From: Arthrobacter alpinus
Lineage (GTDB): Bacteria; Actinomycetota; Actinomycetes; Actinomycetales; Micrococcaceae
Direction of reading: 5' to 3'
Assembly (NCBI RefSeq): GCF_001445575.1
Contig: NZ_CP013200.1
Location: 3,286,001-3,350,000, forward strand
DNA: 64,000 nucleotides
Part shown: positions 23,141-38,500 of the stretch, piece after piece
How positions within the stretch are numbered: position 1 is the first letter of the stretch
Layout of the letters: every line of letters begins with the position of its first letter
Program-made: the position numbers and the translations under genes
The notes under the pieces: generated by a model
Told to the model about the DNA's origin: nothing
Seen by the model: only the letters and a program-made list of their open reading frames with translations
Databases searched by the model: none

Positions 23141-24076
23141 TTATTGAGGCTTCCAGCCCCGCGACCGCAGCGCCGCCGTAATTTTCCGCACAACTTGTGG
23201 ATGTTCGCCGCGAACATCGTCGCGAGAAATCCGAATCTCCTCCCAACCCAGTCGTTTGGTGGTCTCGAGCCGACGAATATCACTCTGATACTGATCCCGA
23301 CCATCGTGATGGTTACCGTCGTATTGCAGGCTAAAGCGATATTGGCGGTAGGCGCCGTCCGGCCACAGGGCAGCTTGGCCGTATTCGTCGTTCACAACGA
23401 CGTTGGTTTCCGGTTCCGGCAGACCTGCCTCGATCAGCGCCAGCCGCATCATTGTTTCTGGCGGCGAATCGACGCCAACACGAACAAGGCTTAAGGCAGC
23501 GCGGGCGTTACGCATGCCGCGCATTCCTGGGTGACGAGCCATGGTGGCGGCCAGATCATCGATACTGCACATCGCCGTGCGCGGCACAGGAAAGTCTGCT
23601 CCGTGGCTGCAAACAAGGTGATCCCCTGCCGCGACGAGCTCGTTGAGCGACAGGCATGCTGCCAGGTCCAGCCATGTTCGTGCGAGACTCGTGAGCCGAA
23701 CGCCGTCGAGCCTGAAGACTTCCTCTGCCGCAAGGGCCAGACGGTGCCCCACCACGTTGACGCGGCGCGGCGCCCACGATGCGGAGCTGGGATTTGCCAG
23801 GTGAATCCGCCAGTCCTCTTGGACGCGATACGGCAGGGGAATTCCCCACAACCTCGCCGCCGTGCCATGGCTGAGCACATGGGAGGGATTGGCCTCGGTG
23901 TACGCCATGAGTGCAGCCACACCTTGGACCGAGACCCCAGCGGGAACAAGAATGCCACGCGAGACTCGGATCAGATCCTTGGCATAGGTTCGGCAATGCG
24001 GCACACCGGCATGGTCGGCGGACTTCGTAGTGAACGATCTCCGCCGCAAATGCTGTGGGAGCTCGGAGCGGCGCAT
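23141..24076 (-). CDS. AbiEi-like / DUF559 (Vsr-type endonuclease fold) domain protein
   Basis: About 311 residues. The N-terminal half (ALMAYTEANPSHVLSHGTAARLWGIPLP, RVNVVGHRLALAAEEVFRLDGVRLTSLARTWLDLAA) resembles the transcriptional regulator type IV AbiEi antitoxin family of actinobacteria. The C-terminal part has the DUF559/Vsr-like PD-(D/E)XK core: EYGQAALWPDGAYRQYRFSLQYDGNHHDGRDQYQSDIRRLETTKRLGWEEIRI. The Asp of LQYDG and the following D, H and R residues would form the metal site. The start is uncertain: ATG at 24076 has no clear ribosome binding site. No partner toxin gene (AbiEii type) lies beside it. It is bracketed by two copies of a palindromic element. Confidence 0.7.
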   Translation of the reverse strand: MRRSELPQHLRRRSFTTKSADHAGVPHCRTYAKDLIRVSRGILVPAGVSVQGVAALMAYTEANPSHVLSHGTAARLWGIPLPYRVQEDWRIHLANPSSASWAPRRVNVVGHRLALAAEEVFRLDGVRLTSLARTWLDLAACLSLNELVAAGDHLVCSHGADFPVPRTAMCSIDDLAATMARHPGMRGMRNARAALSLVRVGVDSPPETMMRLALIEAGLPEPETNVVVNDEYGQAALWPDGAYRQYRFSLQYDGNHHDGRDQYQSDIRRLETTKRLGWEEIRISRDDVRGEHPQVVRKITAALRSRGWKPQ

Positions 24077-24144
24077 ATTCCATTGTTTCGCGAAAAACTG
24101 GCCATTTTGAGGTTATCCACAGGCAAGTTTAGGCATCGCTGCAT

Positions 24145-24201
24145 CGAAAGGTGAGTAGTTGCTAATGTTCGGGCGCAACATTAGCAACTACTCACCTTTC
24201 G
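24145..24201. repeat. Palindromic element copy 2, perfect 25-bp inverted repeat
   Basis: Left arm cgaaaggtgagtagttgctaatgtt (24145-24169; first half identical to copy 1), loop cgggcgc (24170-24176), right arm 24177-24201, an exact reverse complement over 25 bases. A pentanucleotide tract starts at the last base of the right arm, on the side away from the DUF559 gene. It is the mirror image of copy 1. Confidence 0.9.
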
Positions 24202-24385
24202 CGGAACGGAGCGGGGCGGAACGGAGCGGAGCGGGGCGGAGCGGGGCGGAACGGAACGGAGCGGAACGGAACGGAGCGGAACGGAGCGGAGCGGAACGGA
24301 GCGGAGCGGAACGGAACGGAGCGGAGCGGAACGGAACGGAGCGGAGCGGAACGGAACGGAGCGGAACGGAACGGAACGGAGCGGA
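24201..24385. repeat. Pentanucleotide microsatellite, about 37 units of (G/A)CGG(A/G)
   Basis: 185 bases made only of gcgga, acgga and gcggg units. All reading frames are open, so the apparent proteins rich in GAERS or FRSVP are artefacts of the repeat. It fills the space between the palindrome and the 3' end of the MDMPI gene. Confidence 0.95.
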
Positions 24386-24395
24386 GCGCGGAACG

Positions 24396-25133
24396 CTAGG
24401 GCTTGGCGGCGAACGCCGACGGCCAAGGCAGCAGCGCCGGCAACGGCACTGAATCCGCGGCAGCTTCGGCGCGCAGGCTGCCCATGGTGGGCGTGCGTCC
24501 CGACAGCCAGGCGGCGATGTCGGTCAGCATGCCCTGCACGGACACGGTGTTCTCACCCGAGCCGACAGTCATGGGCGGCAACGCCAAGGGCAGCAGTTTC
24601 AGCGTAATGTCCTGCGGCACACGCGCGTTGAGGAAACCGATCAGGTAGAGGCAGAACTCCTTGGACCAGGTTTCAGGCCCGCGTCCCAGCTGCAGATCGG
24701 CAAGGTGGATGACAAGTTCGCGCCAGTAGGCCAGCGCCACTCCCCGCACATCACCGTTTCGATAGCTGACAGGCAGTCCCCACTGCGCGTCGTCGAGCCC
24801 GTCGAGAACGGACAGCGCCCGGGTGAAGGCCGCCGTGAGGTACGCCCTGTGCTCGTCGGCGGAATGACCGGCGTTCATCTCGATTGCCTGCGTGCGCCCG
24901 CCCTGGCCGCCGTCGTAAAAGTCAACCAGCTCCCCGCGCAGCGCGTACTCAAGCTGCCGGGCTACGGCATTGGAAACATGGGCGATGTGCGCCAGCACGT
25001 GTCCCCGGGTCCAGCCAGGCAGATCAGTGGGAACCAGAACATCGGCGTCCGTGAGGCTCCCCAGCTTTGCGCTTACGTTGTCCGCCGCAATCTTCAGGCG
25101 GTCCATCAGCTGCACGTTAGAAATTTCAGTCAT
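24396..25133 (-). CDS. Maleylpyruvate isomerase family (MDMPI, DinB-like) mycothiol-dependent enzyme
   Basis: 245 residues. The N-terminal DinB-like four-helix domain has the metal ligand pattern LPGWTRGHVLAHIAHVSNAV (about residues 38-57), a second conserved segment MNAGHSADEHRAYL, and REL VIHLADLQ with the third ligand. The C-terminal MDMPI_C-type domain is EFCLYLIGFLNARVP with TDIAAWLSGR. Family members use mycothiol as cofactor in isomerase or S-transferase reactions. The substrate cannot be read from sequence. Its 3' end abuts the pentanucleotide tract. Confidence 0.82.
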   Translation of the reverse strand: MTEISNVQLMDRLKIAADNVSAKLGSLTDADVLVPTDLPGWTRGHVLAHIAHVSNAVARQLEYALRGELVDFYDGGQGGRTQAIEMNAGHSADEHRAYLTAAFTRALSVLDGLDDAQWGLPVSYRNGDVRGVALAYWRELVIHLADLQLGRGPETWSKEFCLYLIGFLNARVPQDITLKLLPLALPPMTVGSGENTVSVQGMLTDIAAWLSGRTPTMGSLRAEAAADSVPLPALLPWPSAFAAKP

Positions 25134-25160
25134 GGGTTCAGCCTATCCGTCCTTGAACGA

Positions 25161-25195
25161 GAAATGCCCGCATCCACTACGGATGCGGGCATTTC
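25161..25195 (-). terminator. Terminator of the arginine cluster
   Basis: Perfect 15-bp stem gaaatgcccgcatcc (25161-25175), loop actac, ggatgcgggcatttc (25181-25195). It lies 33 bases after the argH stop and before the separate MDMPI gene. Confidence 0.8.
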
Positions 25196-25228
25196 CTCTC
25201 ACACGCTTTTGACGAAGCGCGACGCCGG

Positions 25229-27915
<2,687 letters not shown>

Positions 27916-27976
27916 GTTCTTGTCTCCCTAAATTGATAACTTCTCAAAGTTTTTTCTTGCGTTACACCAAGCATAA

Positions 27977-27990
27977 TGCATGATTATGCA
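27977..27990. promoter_or_regulatory. ARG-box-like operator upstream of argG
   Basis: tgcatgattatgca fits the general ArgR half-site pattern TGMATWWWWATKCA; the flanks (gcataa before, ttcttgc after) extend the symmetry. It lies about 60 bases before the argG start, between argR and argG. Confidence 0.65.
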
Positions 27991-28057
27991 TTCTTGCTAA
28001 AAGATATTCATCGTGTCCAAAAAGTACGACGGCGGACACCTCACCTACCAGCTCAGG

Positions 28058-28591
28058 CTACGCCCCGGCACTGGATTCAGCAGCAAACTGCAAGAAGCGT
28101 TCAGCCACGTCCACCCCGCCATTGGCGTCCCGGCTGATGACCATGACAGTGTCATCCCCGGCAATAGTGCCCAGGATGGCGGGCATGACCGAATGGTCAA
28201 TGGCCAAAGCCAAGAAGTTTGCCGCTCCGGGAGGTGTGCGGAGCACGGCGATGTTGGCCGAGCCTTCGGCCGTGACCAACAATTCCCCGCACAGGCGGAT
28301 CAGACGGGTATCCAGCAGCTCTTGGGATGAGGCCGTGTGAACGCTGCGGTCCCCACCCTCTTTTGGCAGGGCGTAAATCAATCCGCCATCGTTGCCGCGC
28401 ACTCGTACCGCCCGCAGTTCCACCAAGTCACGCGACAACGTCGCCTGGCCAACCACCAGTCCGTCGGCAGCCAGCAGCGTGGCCAGCTCCGCCTGGGAGC
28501 GAACAGCACGGCTGGTCAATAGGGCCGCGACCCTTGCCTGCCTGGCCGTCTTGGTGGCAGGCATTCCTGCCGGGATTAAGTGCTTACTCAT
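28058..28591 (-). CDS. argR: Arginine repressor
   Basis: 177 residues. N-terminal winged helix: ARQARVAALLTSRAVRSQAELATLLAADGLVVGQATLSRDLVELRAVRVRGNDG, with the SRDL recognition helix. The C-terminal hexamerisation and arginine-binding domain has GSANIAVLRTPPGAANFLALAID and LGTIAGDDTVMVISRD with the GTIAGDDT ligand loop. It represses the arg genes when arginine is plentiful. The start lies 2 bases after the argF stop. Confidence 0.96.
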   Translation of the reverse strand: MSKHLIPAGMPATKTARQARVAALLTSRAVRSQAELATLLAADGLVVGQATLSRDLVELRAVRVRGNDGGLIYALPKEGGDRSVHTASSQELLDTRLIRLCGELLVTAEGSANIAVLRTPPGAANFLALAIDHSVMPAILGTIAGDDTVMVISRDANGGVDVAERFLQFAAESSAGA

Positions 28592-28593
28592 GA

Positions 28594-30913
<2,320 letters not shown>

Positions 30914-30914
<1 letters not shown>

Positions 30915-31813
30915 CAGTCTTGGTCCTCGTCCGGGAAAATTTGTGTTCCGTTGCCTTCAAATGTCATCAATTCCAACAGCACCGAGTGAGCGCTGCGCCC
31001 ATCCACCACGGCGGCTCGGGCTACCCCGCCGTCGACCGCAGCCAGGCAGGCACCCATTTTGGGGATCATGCCTGATTCCAGCTCGGGCAGCATGGCACGC
31101 AAGGCGCTGGCGCCGATCTCGCTCAGCAGCGAGGACTTGTCCGGCCAGTTCGCGTAGAGACCTTCGACGTCGGTCAAGATCACCAGGCGCGATGCCTCCA
31201 AGGCGACAGCCAGAGCGGCTGCGGCGGTGTCTGCGTTGACGTTCAATACTGTGGAGGCATCCCCCACCTCGGGTGCCACAGTGGAGATCACCGGGATGCG
31301 GCCGGCTTCAAGCAGGTCCAGGATGGCGCCGGGATTCACGCCAACTACCTCGCCAACAAGTCCCAGATCCACGGGCAGACCGTCCACAACGGTCCCGGTG
31401 CGCTCGGCCTGCAGCAGGGCACCATCCTCACCGGAAAGTCCCACGGCGTACGCCCCGTGTTCATTGATGAGGCCCACCAGCTCGCGGCCCACCTGACCGG
31501 TGAGCACCATGCGGACAACATCCATGGCCTCCGGAGTGGTAACGCGCAAGCCACCCTTGAACTCGCTCTTAATGTCCAGGCGCTTGAGCATGGCGTTGAT
31601 TTGCGGCCCGCCGCCGTGCACCACTACGGGCTTGATCCCCACATGGTGCATGAACACGATGTCTTCGGCAAACGCTCGTCGCAGCTCGTCGTTGATCATG
31701 GCGTTGCCACCGTACTTGACCACCACCACAGTCCCGGCGAATTGCTGAATCCACGGCAACGCCTCAATGAGCGTGCTGGCTTTGTCCTGAGCGGTTTCCA
31801 CCGAAGTCATCAT
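30914..31813 (-). CDS. argB: Acetylglutamate kinase
   Basis: Phosphorylates N-acetylglutamate, usually the arginine-sensitive step. About 299 residues. Amino-acid kinase fold: [51 protein letters not shown] and [13 protein letters not shown]. Two adjacent ATG codons at 31813 and 31810 follow AAGGG; either may be used. The longer frame from 31891 lacks such a site. The 233 bases between argJ and argB hold no gene that I can see, an unusually wide gap inside this cluster. Confidence 0.96.
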
Positions 31814-32046
31814 GTTTCCCTTCAATCCTGTTTGTAGTCGTACATCCTGAAGCCACCGACAAGCGTGGTGAGGCGCCCCCAACTCTCGCAACTGGTTCGT
31901 GCGGGACGAACGGGAAAGACGACTGAGCCGGCGTTTCCGTAGGCCGCGTAAAGGAGACCGAGGCCGCCCGCGGCCGATTGGTCGGATAGCGGCCGAGGGA
32001 ATGTCGGTCAGTCGCCGAAGCCAACCACGGCCCGGTGACGAACCAG

Positions 32047-33216
32047 TTACGAGGAGTAGGCGCTGTTTTCTTCGACGTATGCGTGAGTCAGATCGTTCGT
32101 CCAGATGGTGGCTTCGGCCGAACCGGCATTGAGATCGATCTCGACGGTGACTTCACGGGGAGAAAGGTCCACCAGGTCGCGGGAATCACCAATGCAGCCG
32201 TTGCGGCAGATCTGGATGCCGTTGATGCTGACGTTGATCTTGTCCGGATCAAAGACGGCGTCGGTGGTGCCAACAGCGGAGAGTACACGGCCCCAGTTGG
32301 GGTCGTTTCCGAAGATGGCAGCCTTGAAGAGGTTGGAGCGGGCTACCTCGCGGGAGACCACTTCGGCGTCACGTTCACTGTCTGCGTTCTTCGTGACAAT
32401 GGCAATGTCATGGCTGGCGCCTTCGGCGTCGGCAATGAGCCCTCGTGCGAGCGTGGCGCAGACCTGTGTGAGGCCGGCGGTGAATTCGTCCATGTCCGGG
32501 ATGACCTCGGAGGCTCCGGATGCCATGAGCAGCACGGTGTCATTAGTGGACATGCAACCGTCCGAATCGGCACGGTTGAAGGTGACACGGACGGCGTCGC
32601 GCAGGGCCGTGTCGAGCGCTTCGACGCCAACACCGGCGTCGGTGGTGATGACCACCAGCATGGTGGCCAGGCCGGGAGCCAGCATGCCGGCACCCTTGGC
32701 CATGCCGCCGATGGAGTAGCCCTGGCCTTCCTCGTTGACCGGTGAGCTCCAAAGCGATTCCTTGGGAACCGTGTCGGTGGTCATGATCGCAGTGGCCGCG
32801 GCAGCTCCGCCGTCGTCCGTCAAAGCAGCGGCAGCCGCCTCAACACCGGGAAGGATCTTATCCATGGGCAGCTGCTCGCCAATGAGGCCTGTGGAGCAGA
32901 CGGCAATGTCTGTGGCGGAGAGCCCCAGCACCTCGGCCACTTTTTCGGCCGTAGCGTGCGTGTTCTGGAAACCTTCGGGGCCGGTGCAGGCATTCGCGCC
33001 GCCGGAGTTCAGGACTACAGCGTCCACGCGCCCGTCGCTGAGGACCTGGCGTGACCAATGGATCGGCGCCGCTGCCACACGGTTGGTGGTGAAGACTGCG
33101 GCGGCATTGAAGTCGGGGCCGTCATTGATCACCAAGGCCAGGTCTGGATTGCCTGATTTTTTCAGTCCAGCAGTGATGCCGGCGGCACGGAAGCCGAGTG
33201 CTTTGGTCACGCTCAT
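32047..33216 (-). CDS. argJ: Bifunctional glutamate N-acetyltransferase / amino-acid acetyltransferase
   Basis: Transfers the acetyl group from acetylornithine to glutamate, closing the cyclic arginine pathway. 389 residues. The autocleavage site lies in [18 protein letters not shown], where the Thr of ATML becomes the nucleophile of the beta chain. Other conserved segments: [39 protein letters not shown] and [14 protein letters not shown]. The start overlaps the argC stop by 4 bases (ATGA). Confidence 0.96.
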   Translation of the reverse strand: MSVTKALGFRAAGITAGLKKSGNPDLALVINDGPDFNAAAVFTTNRVAAAPIHWSRQVLSDGRVDAVVLNSGGANACTGPEGFQNTHATAEKVAEVLGLSATDIAVCSTGLIGEQLPMDKILPGVEAAAAALTDDGGAAAATAIMTTDTVPKESLWSSPVNEEGQGYSIGGMAKGAGMLAPGLATMLVVITTDAGVGVEALDTALRDAVRVTFNRADSDGCMSTNDTVLLMASGASEVIPDMDEFTAGLTQVCATLARGLIADAEGASHDIAIVTKNADSERDAEVVSREVARSNLFKAAIFGNDPNWGRVLSAVGTTDAVFDPDKINVSINGIQICRNGCIGDSRDLVDLSPREVTVEIDLNAGSAEATIWTNDLTHAYVEENSAYSS

Positions 33217-34259
33217 GGTGCTACTCCTTGGAAGGAAAGGCCTGTGGTTTCAGGAAGGCCGAGGGCAATGTTCATTGACTGTACCGCTCCGCCGGCCGTT
33301 CCCTTGGTGAGATTGTCAATGACACAGCAAACAATCACCCGGTTGACGTGCGCGTCGTAGGCAATTTGGATGGCTGCATGGTTGGAGCCTTGGACCGATT
33401 TTGTGGTGGGCCACTGTCCTTCCGGCAACACATGCACAAAGGGTTCCTCAGCGTAGGCGTCTACCCAAATGTCACGCAATGCCGCGGCGGGATTCTCCAT
33501 CGCGGCGAATTCGGCGGAGAGCTTGGCCGTGGCGGTCGTGAGGATGCCGCGGCTCATGGGCGCCAGGGTGGGGGTGAAGGAAACCTTGACGTCCAGCCCT
33601 GAGGCATTGGAGAGTCCCTGTTCAATTTCGGGAGTGTGACGGTGCCCGCCACCCACACCGTAGGGACTCATGGAGCCCATGACCTCGGAACCAATCAAGT
33701 TAACCTTTGCTGACTTGCCAGCCCCAGAGGTGCCTGAGGCCGCCACAATGACCACATCATCGGGCAGCAGTGCGCCGGCAGCGAACCCGGGCATAAGCGC
33801 CAACAAGGAGCTGGTGGGGTAGCAGCCGGGGACAGCGATGCGCTTGGAACCCTTGAGGTGTTCGCGGTGTCCGGGCAGTTCGGGCAGGCCGTAAGGCCAG
33901 GTGCCGGCGTGCTCGGAACCGTAGAACTTCTCCCACGCGGCGGCATCTTGGAGACGGTGGTCGGCACCGGCGTCGATCACCAGCGTGTCAGCCGGAAGCG
34001 CAGCGGCAATGGCGGCCGAAGCCCCGTGCGGAAGTGCCAGGAACACGACGTCGTGCCCGGAAAGATTTTCCACCGTGGTATCAACCAGGACCCGGTCGGC
34101 AAAAGCGTGCAGGTGCGGGGCGAGTGTGCCCAACCGCTCGCCTGCGTTGCTGTGGGCGGTGATGGCCCCAACGCTGACATTGGGGTGGCCGGCCAGAAGG
34201 CGCAGCACCTCTCCCCCGGCATATCCGCTGGCGCCTGAGACTGCTACTGAAATTGTCAT
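33213..34259 (-). CDS. argC: N-acetyl-gamma-glutamyl-phosphate reductase
   Basis: NADPH-dependent third step of arginine synthesis. 348 residues. The Rossmann motif is [20 protein letters not shown] at the N-terminus, and the catalytic Cys is in [16 protein letters not shown]. Also [25 protein letters not shown] and [14 protein letters not shown]. First gene of the minus-strand arginine cluster, with two ARG-box-like palindromes just upstream. Confidence 0.97.
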   Translation of the reverse strand: MTISVAVSGASGYAGGEVLRLLAGHPNVSVGAITAHSNAGERLGTLAPHLHAFADRVLVDTTVENLSGHDVVFLALPHGASAAIAAALPADTLVIDAGADHRLQDAAAWEKFYGSEHAGTWPYGLPELPGHREHLKGSKRIAVPGCYPTSSLLALMPGFAAGALLPDDVVIVAASGTSGAGKSAKVNLIGSEVMGSMSPYGVGGGHRHTPEIEQGLSNASGLDVKVSFTPTLAPMSRGILTTATAKLSAEFAAMENPAAALRDIWVDAYAEEPFVHVLPEGQWPTTKSVQGSNHAAIQIAYDAHVNRVIVCCVIDNLTKGTAGGAVQSMNIALGLPETTGLSFQGVAP

Positions 34260-34273
34260 AAGTCGACTATACA

Positions 34274-34306
34274 GCAGAATTATTCAGTGGTGCCGATATT
34301 TATGCA
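34274..34306. promoter_or_regulatory. Paired ARG-box-like operators upstream of argC
   Basis: Two sites, gcagaattattca (34274-34286) and tgccgatatttatgca (34291-34306), resemble ArgR half-site pairs and are spaced about one to two helix turns apart, 15 to 47 bases before the argC start. Double sites are the usual target of an ArgR hexamer. Confidence 0.6.
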
Positions 34307-34401
34307 CAGTTTATTGGAATTCTGCTTGGGGATAAGTCCTATGATGATCTTGTTAGGGCTTGGCCCCTATTTTTACACGAGCCAGTGATTTGGAGTTCAC
34401 C

Positions 34402-35376
34402 ATGACCGAGCAGTGCACGGCAATTGTAGCGACCACCCCCGGCGGTCCAGAGGTACTACAGGCAACCCAGGTCCCCATGCCCGTTCCTGGCCCCGGCGAA
34501 TTGCTGGTCAAGATTGCGGCCGTTGGCGTGAACTTCATTGAGAGTTACCAGCGCGCTGGCATCTACTCCGTACCGTTCCCCTTCACGCCAGGATCCGAGG
34601 CTGCTGGCACAGTGGTTGCCGTGGGCCCCGGCGTGACCTCCTTCGATGCTGGTGACCGGGTTGCCACGGCCGAAGCCGAAGCTTGCTACGCCGAATACGC
34701 CATTTTTCCGGCCGAGAAGGCTCTGCCGGTGCCCTCCAGCGTCCCGATGGATGTTGCCGCCGCACTCCCCCTGCAGGGCATGACAGCACATTACTTAATG
34801 AACTCCACTTACCACGTTGAGCCGGGCGAAACCGTGCTGCTGCACGCCGGTGCTGGCGGCGTGGGTCTGCTGCTGACCCAGCTGCTCAAGGATCGTGGAG
34901 CGCGCGTCTTCACCACGGTGTCCACGGATGAGAAGGAAGAGCTCTCCCGGGCGGCCGGCGCCGATGAGGTGTTGCGCTACGAAGGCTTCGCAGAAGCCGT
35001 GCGGGAACTCACCGATGGCGAGGGCGTGGATGTCGTGTTCGACGGCGTTGGGAAGGACACCTTCGACGGCTCCCTGGCATCGCTGCGCACCCGAGGCACA
35101 CTCGTCTTGTTCGGCGGAGCGTCAGGTCAGGTGCCGCCCTTTGATCTGCAACGCCTCAACGCTGGCGGATCACTGACAGTGGTCCGACCCAAACTGGCCG
35201 ATTACCTCCTCAACGCCAAGGAACGGCTGTGGCGCTCCACCGAAGTGTTTAACGCGGCCGGATCAGGTGCTTTGACGGCACGGATCGGTGCACGGTTCCC
35301 GCTCGCCGAGGCAGGTGCCGCCCACAAGGCTCTGCAGGGGCGGGTTACCACCGGCAAGGTCATCTTGGAGCCCTAG
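34402..35376 (+). CDS. qor: Quinone oxidoreductase, zinc-independent MDR family
   Basis: NADPH-dependent reductase, 324 residues. The segment GVNFIESYQRAGIYSVPFPFTPGSEAAG is diagnostic for the QOR branch of the medium-chain dehydrogenases. The nucleotide-binding motif is LLHAGAGGVGLLLTQLLK (AGGVG, about residue 150), with DGVGKDTFDGSLASL and the C-terminal FPLAEAGAAHKALQGRVTTGKVIL. The zinc ligands of alcohol dehydrogenases are absent. The ATG at 34402 has TGGAG 7 bases upstream. Transcribed away from argC. Confidence 0.92.
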   Translation: MTEQCTAIVATTPGGPEVLQATQVPMPVPGPGELLVKIAAVGVNFIESYQRAGIYSVPFPFTPGSEAAGTVVAVGPGVTSFDAGDRVATAEAEACYAEYAIFPAEKALPVPSSVPMDVAAALPLQGMTAHYLMNSTYHVEPGETVLLHAGAGGVGLLLTQLLKDRGARVFTTVSTDEKEELSRAAGADEVLRYEGFAEAVRELTDGEGVDVVFDGVGKDTFDGSLASLRTRGTLVLFGGASGQVPPFDLQRLNAGGSLTVVRPKLADYLLNAKERLWRSTEVFNAAGSGALTARIGARFPLAEAGAAHKALQGRVTTGKVILEP

Positions 35377-35525
35377 ATCAGGCGTGGCGATACTTCCTTT
35401 TTGGCCGTCAACTCTGCCCATCCCAAGCAACCAGCGAAAGTGATCCCGGACTCAGTGAGCGATAACAACGAAATGTATTGCCTGTCATTCACCTTCCGTT
35501 CACCTTGGTGGGGCACTGTAAGGCC

Positions 35526-38500
35526 GTGAACCCTGCCTCATCGAATTTCCCCGAATCTCAAGCCGTCGATTCCAGCGAACAATTGCCGGTTGCTACCTTT
35601 AGCGCCCAAATGCCGGGCAGCTCTCTGGCCCCGGCTCCGCGGACCCTGTGGGATATTCTGCAGGCCAGTGCGGAGTTGAACCCGGATGCCACTGCGCTCG
35701 ATGACGGCATCAAGGCGCTGAGCTACGAAGATCTCCTGAGGGCGGTTCGCGCCAGGGCTACGGAACTGACGCAGGCCGGGCTCGGCGCCGGCGATAAAAT
35801 CGGGGTGCGGATTCCTTCCGGAACCTCCTCGCTTTACCTATCCATCTTGGCCATCATCGCCATCGGTGCCGCATATGTACCCGTTGATGCCGATGATCCA
35901 GAGGAGCGGGCCGCTCTGGTCTTTGGCGAGGCCCAGGTGGCAGCCGTGCTCGGTGACCCGCTCACCGGCAAGGCCTTGACACTGACCGGCGACCGCCCAA
36001 CCCCCTTCCCCGCTCCCAGGGAACCATTGCCGGAAGACGATGCGTGGATCATTTTCACCTCCGGCTCCACGGGCACGCCCAAGGGCGTGGCTGTCAGTAA
36101 TCGTTCAGCGGCAGCTTTTGTCGATGCCGAAGCCAGCATCTTCTTACAGGACGAACCGCTGGGCCCCGATGACCGGGTGTTGGCTGGTTTGTCCGTGGCT
36201 TTCGATGCCTCCTGTGAAGAAATGTGGTTGGCGTGGCGTTACGGAGCGGCTCTGGTTCCCGCCCTCGATCCCTGGTCCGATCGGGCATGGATTTGGGCCC
36301 ATGGCTGATTTCCCACGGCATTACAGTGGTATCCACCGTGCCCACGCTGGCAGCGCTCTGGCCCGCCGAGGCCTTGGAATCCGTACGCCTACTCATCTTT
36401 GGCGGCGAAGCCTGCCCGCCGGAGCTAGCCACCCGATTGGCCGTCCGTGGCCGTGAAGTGTGGAACACCTACGGCCCCACCGAGGCCACCGTAGTGGCCT
36501 GCGCCGCTCCCTTGGGCGTTCCGGGCCCGGTGCGGATTGGGCTGCCCCTGAACGGCTGGGATCTGGCAGTGGTGGACGCCGCCGGAACCCCCGTGGCTGA
36601 GGGCGAAGTGGGCGAGCTCATCATTGCCGGCGTGGGCCTGGCCCGCTACCTGGACCCTGCCAAGGATGCCGAAAAGTACGCGCCGATGCCCGCCTTCGGC
36701 TGGGAGCGGGCCTACCGGTCCGGTGACCTGGTGCGCTTGGAAAGCGCGGGGTTGATCTTCATGGGCCGCGCCGATGACCAGGTGAAGCTGGGTGGGCGGC
36801 GCATTGAACTCGGTGAGATCGACGCCGCGTTGCAGGGCCTGCCGGAAATTTCCGGAGCTGCCGCCGCCGTTCAGGAGACGGCTGGTGGCTCACAATTGCT
36901 GGTCGGCTATCTGGTGGCGGCTCCTGACACCTCCCCGGATCCGGCCGCATTGCGCAAGCTGCTCGCCGATTCCCTCCCGGCAGCGCTGATTCCGCTGCTC
37001 ACCTTTACCGATTCCCTGCCCACCAAAATTAGCGGCAAGGTGGACCGCAAGGCTTTGCCCTGGCCGCTGGAACAAGAAGCTGACGACGGCGCCTCCCTCA
37101 CCGAAACTTTGGGGCCGGAAGCGCAGTGGGTACTGGATCAGTGGCAATCGGTCTTGGGCGGTGTGCCCGGCTCTCTTGATACAGACTTCTTTGCCAGCGG
37201 CGGTGGTTCTCTGGCCGCAGCCCAGTTGGTTTCGGCTTTGCGCCAGCGCTATCCGCGCATCACCGTCGCCGACGTCTATTCGCATCCTCGGATCGGTGCG
37301 TTGCTGGAGTTGGCTTTGGGTTCCGTCCCAGCTGGCGGCGCAGTTGAGACCGTCCACCGCTCGGTGGGGCGGACGCAACGAAAGTCCCAAATTTTCCAGA
37401 CCGTGATGGGCATGCCGTTGCACATCTTGGTGGGCATGCGCTGGCTCACGTATTTGATGGCGCTGAACAATGTTGCCGCATGGCAGGGTTGGCTGCCGGG
37501 CGCCCCCACCGTTTCCTGGTGGTGGGTTGGTGCTGCATGGGTAGCCTTTGTCTCGCCGTGGGGACGCATGGGCATCTCCGTTGTGGCCGCCAGAGTGTTG
37601 CTCCGCGGCGTCCAGCCCGGAAGCTACCCACGCTCCGGCAGGGTCCATCTGCGGTTGTGGCTGGCCGAGCAATTTGCTGACATGGTTGGCGCCGTCAGTT
37701 TGGCCAGCGCCCCATGGGTGCCTTATTACGCACGGGCGCTGGGTGCAAAAATTGGCAAAAACGTTGACCTGCACTCGGTTCCCCCGGTCACCGGATTACT
37801 CCGACTTGCCGAAGGCTGCTCCATTGAGCCTGAAGTTGACCTGTCCGGTTGGTGGATCGATGGCGACTATGTCCATATTGGCGAGATTTCCGTGGGCGCC
37901 GGCGCCGTGGTGGGATCCCGCAGCACCTTGATGCCGGGAGCTCGCATTGGTGCCGGTGCACATGTTGAGCCCGGTTCGGCTGTGCGCGGCAAGGTTAAGC
38001 CGGGCGTGAAAGTGTCCGGCTCCCCTGCCGAGCGGACAGGCAAGGCCAAACACTCCTGGCCGGATCTGCGCACACCCACATCCAGAATGATCGGCATCCT
38101 CTTCCCCGCTGCCTCGGCGGCCTTGTCCATGCTGCCCTTTGCTGCAGCGGCCGCGGCAGTCGCCGTCGTGCTTGGCGCCATCGCCGGACAGCAATCACTC
38201 TCGGAGGCGGTTCCAACTCTTCTGTGGGCCGTGCCGCTGGCCGCGATGCTCTGGTTCCTGAGCTTGCTGGTGCTGATTTTGCTCACCGTGCGGTTGTTGG
38301 GTCTGGGCCTGCGCGAAGGACACTACCCGGTCCGCAGTCGGATCGGCTGGCAAGTATGGGCCACCGAGCGTGTCCTGGACATGGCGCGCGATTTGTTGTT
38401 CCCCATTTATTCGAGCCTGTTCACTCCCGTGTGGCTCCGGCTGTTGGGGGCCAAGGTGGGCAAGAACGTTGAGGCGTCCACAGTGCTGCTGCTGCCTAAG

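Noticed and set aside
24159..24452. Possible short proteins starting MLMF(G/R)RNI in both palindrome copies
   Set aside because: They read through the palindrome into the simple repeat; the shared residues follow from the shared DNA element, not from protein conservation.
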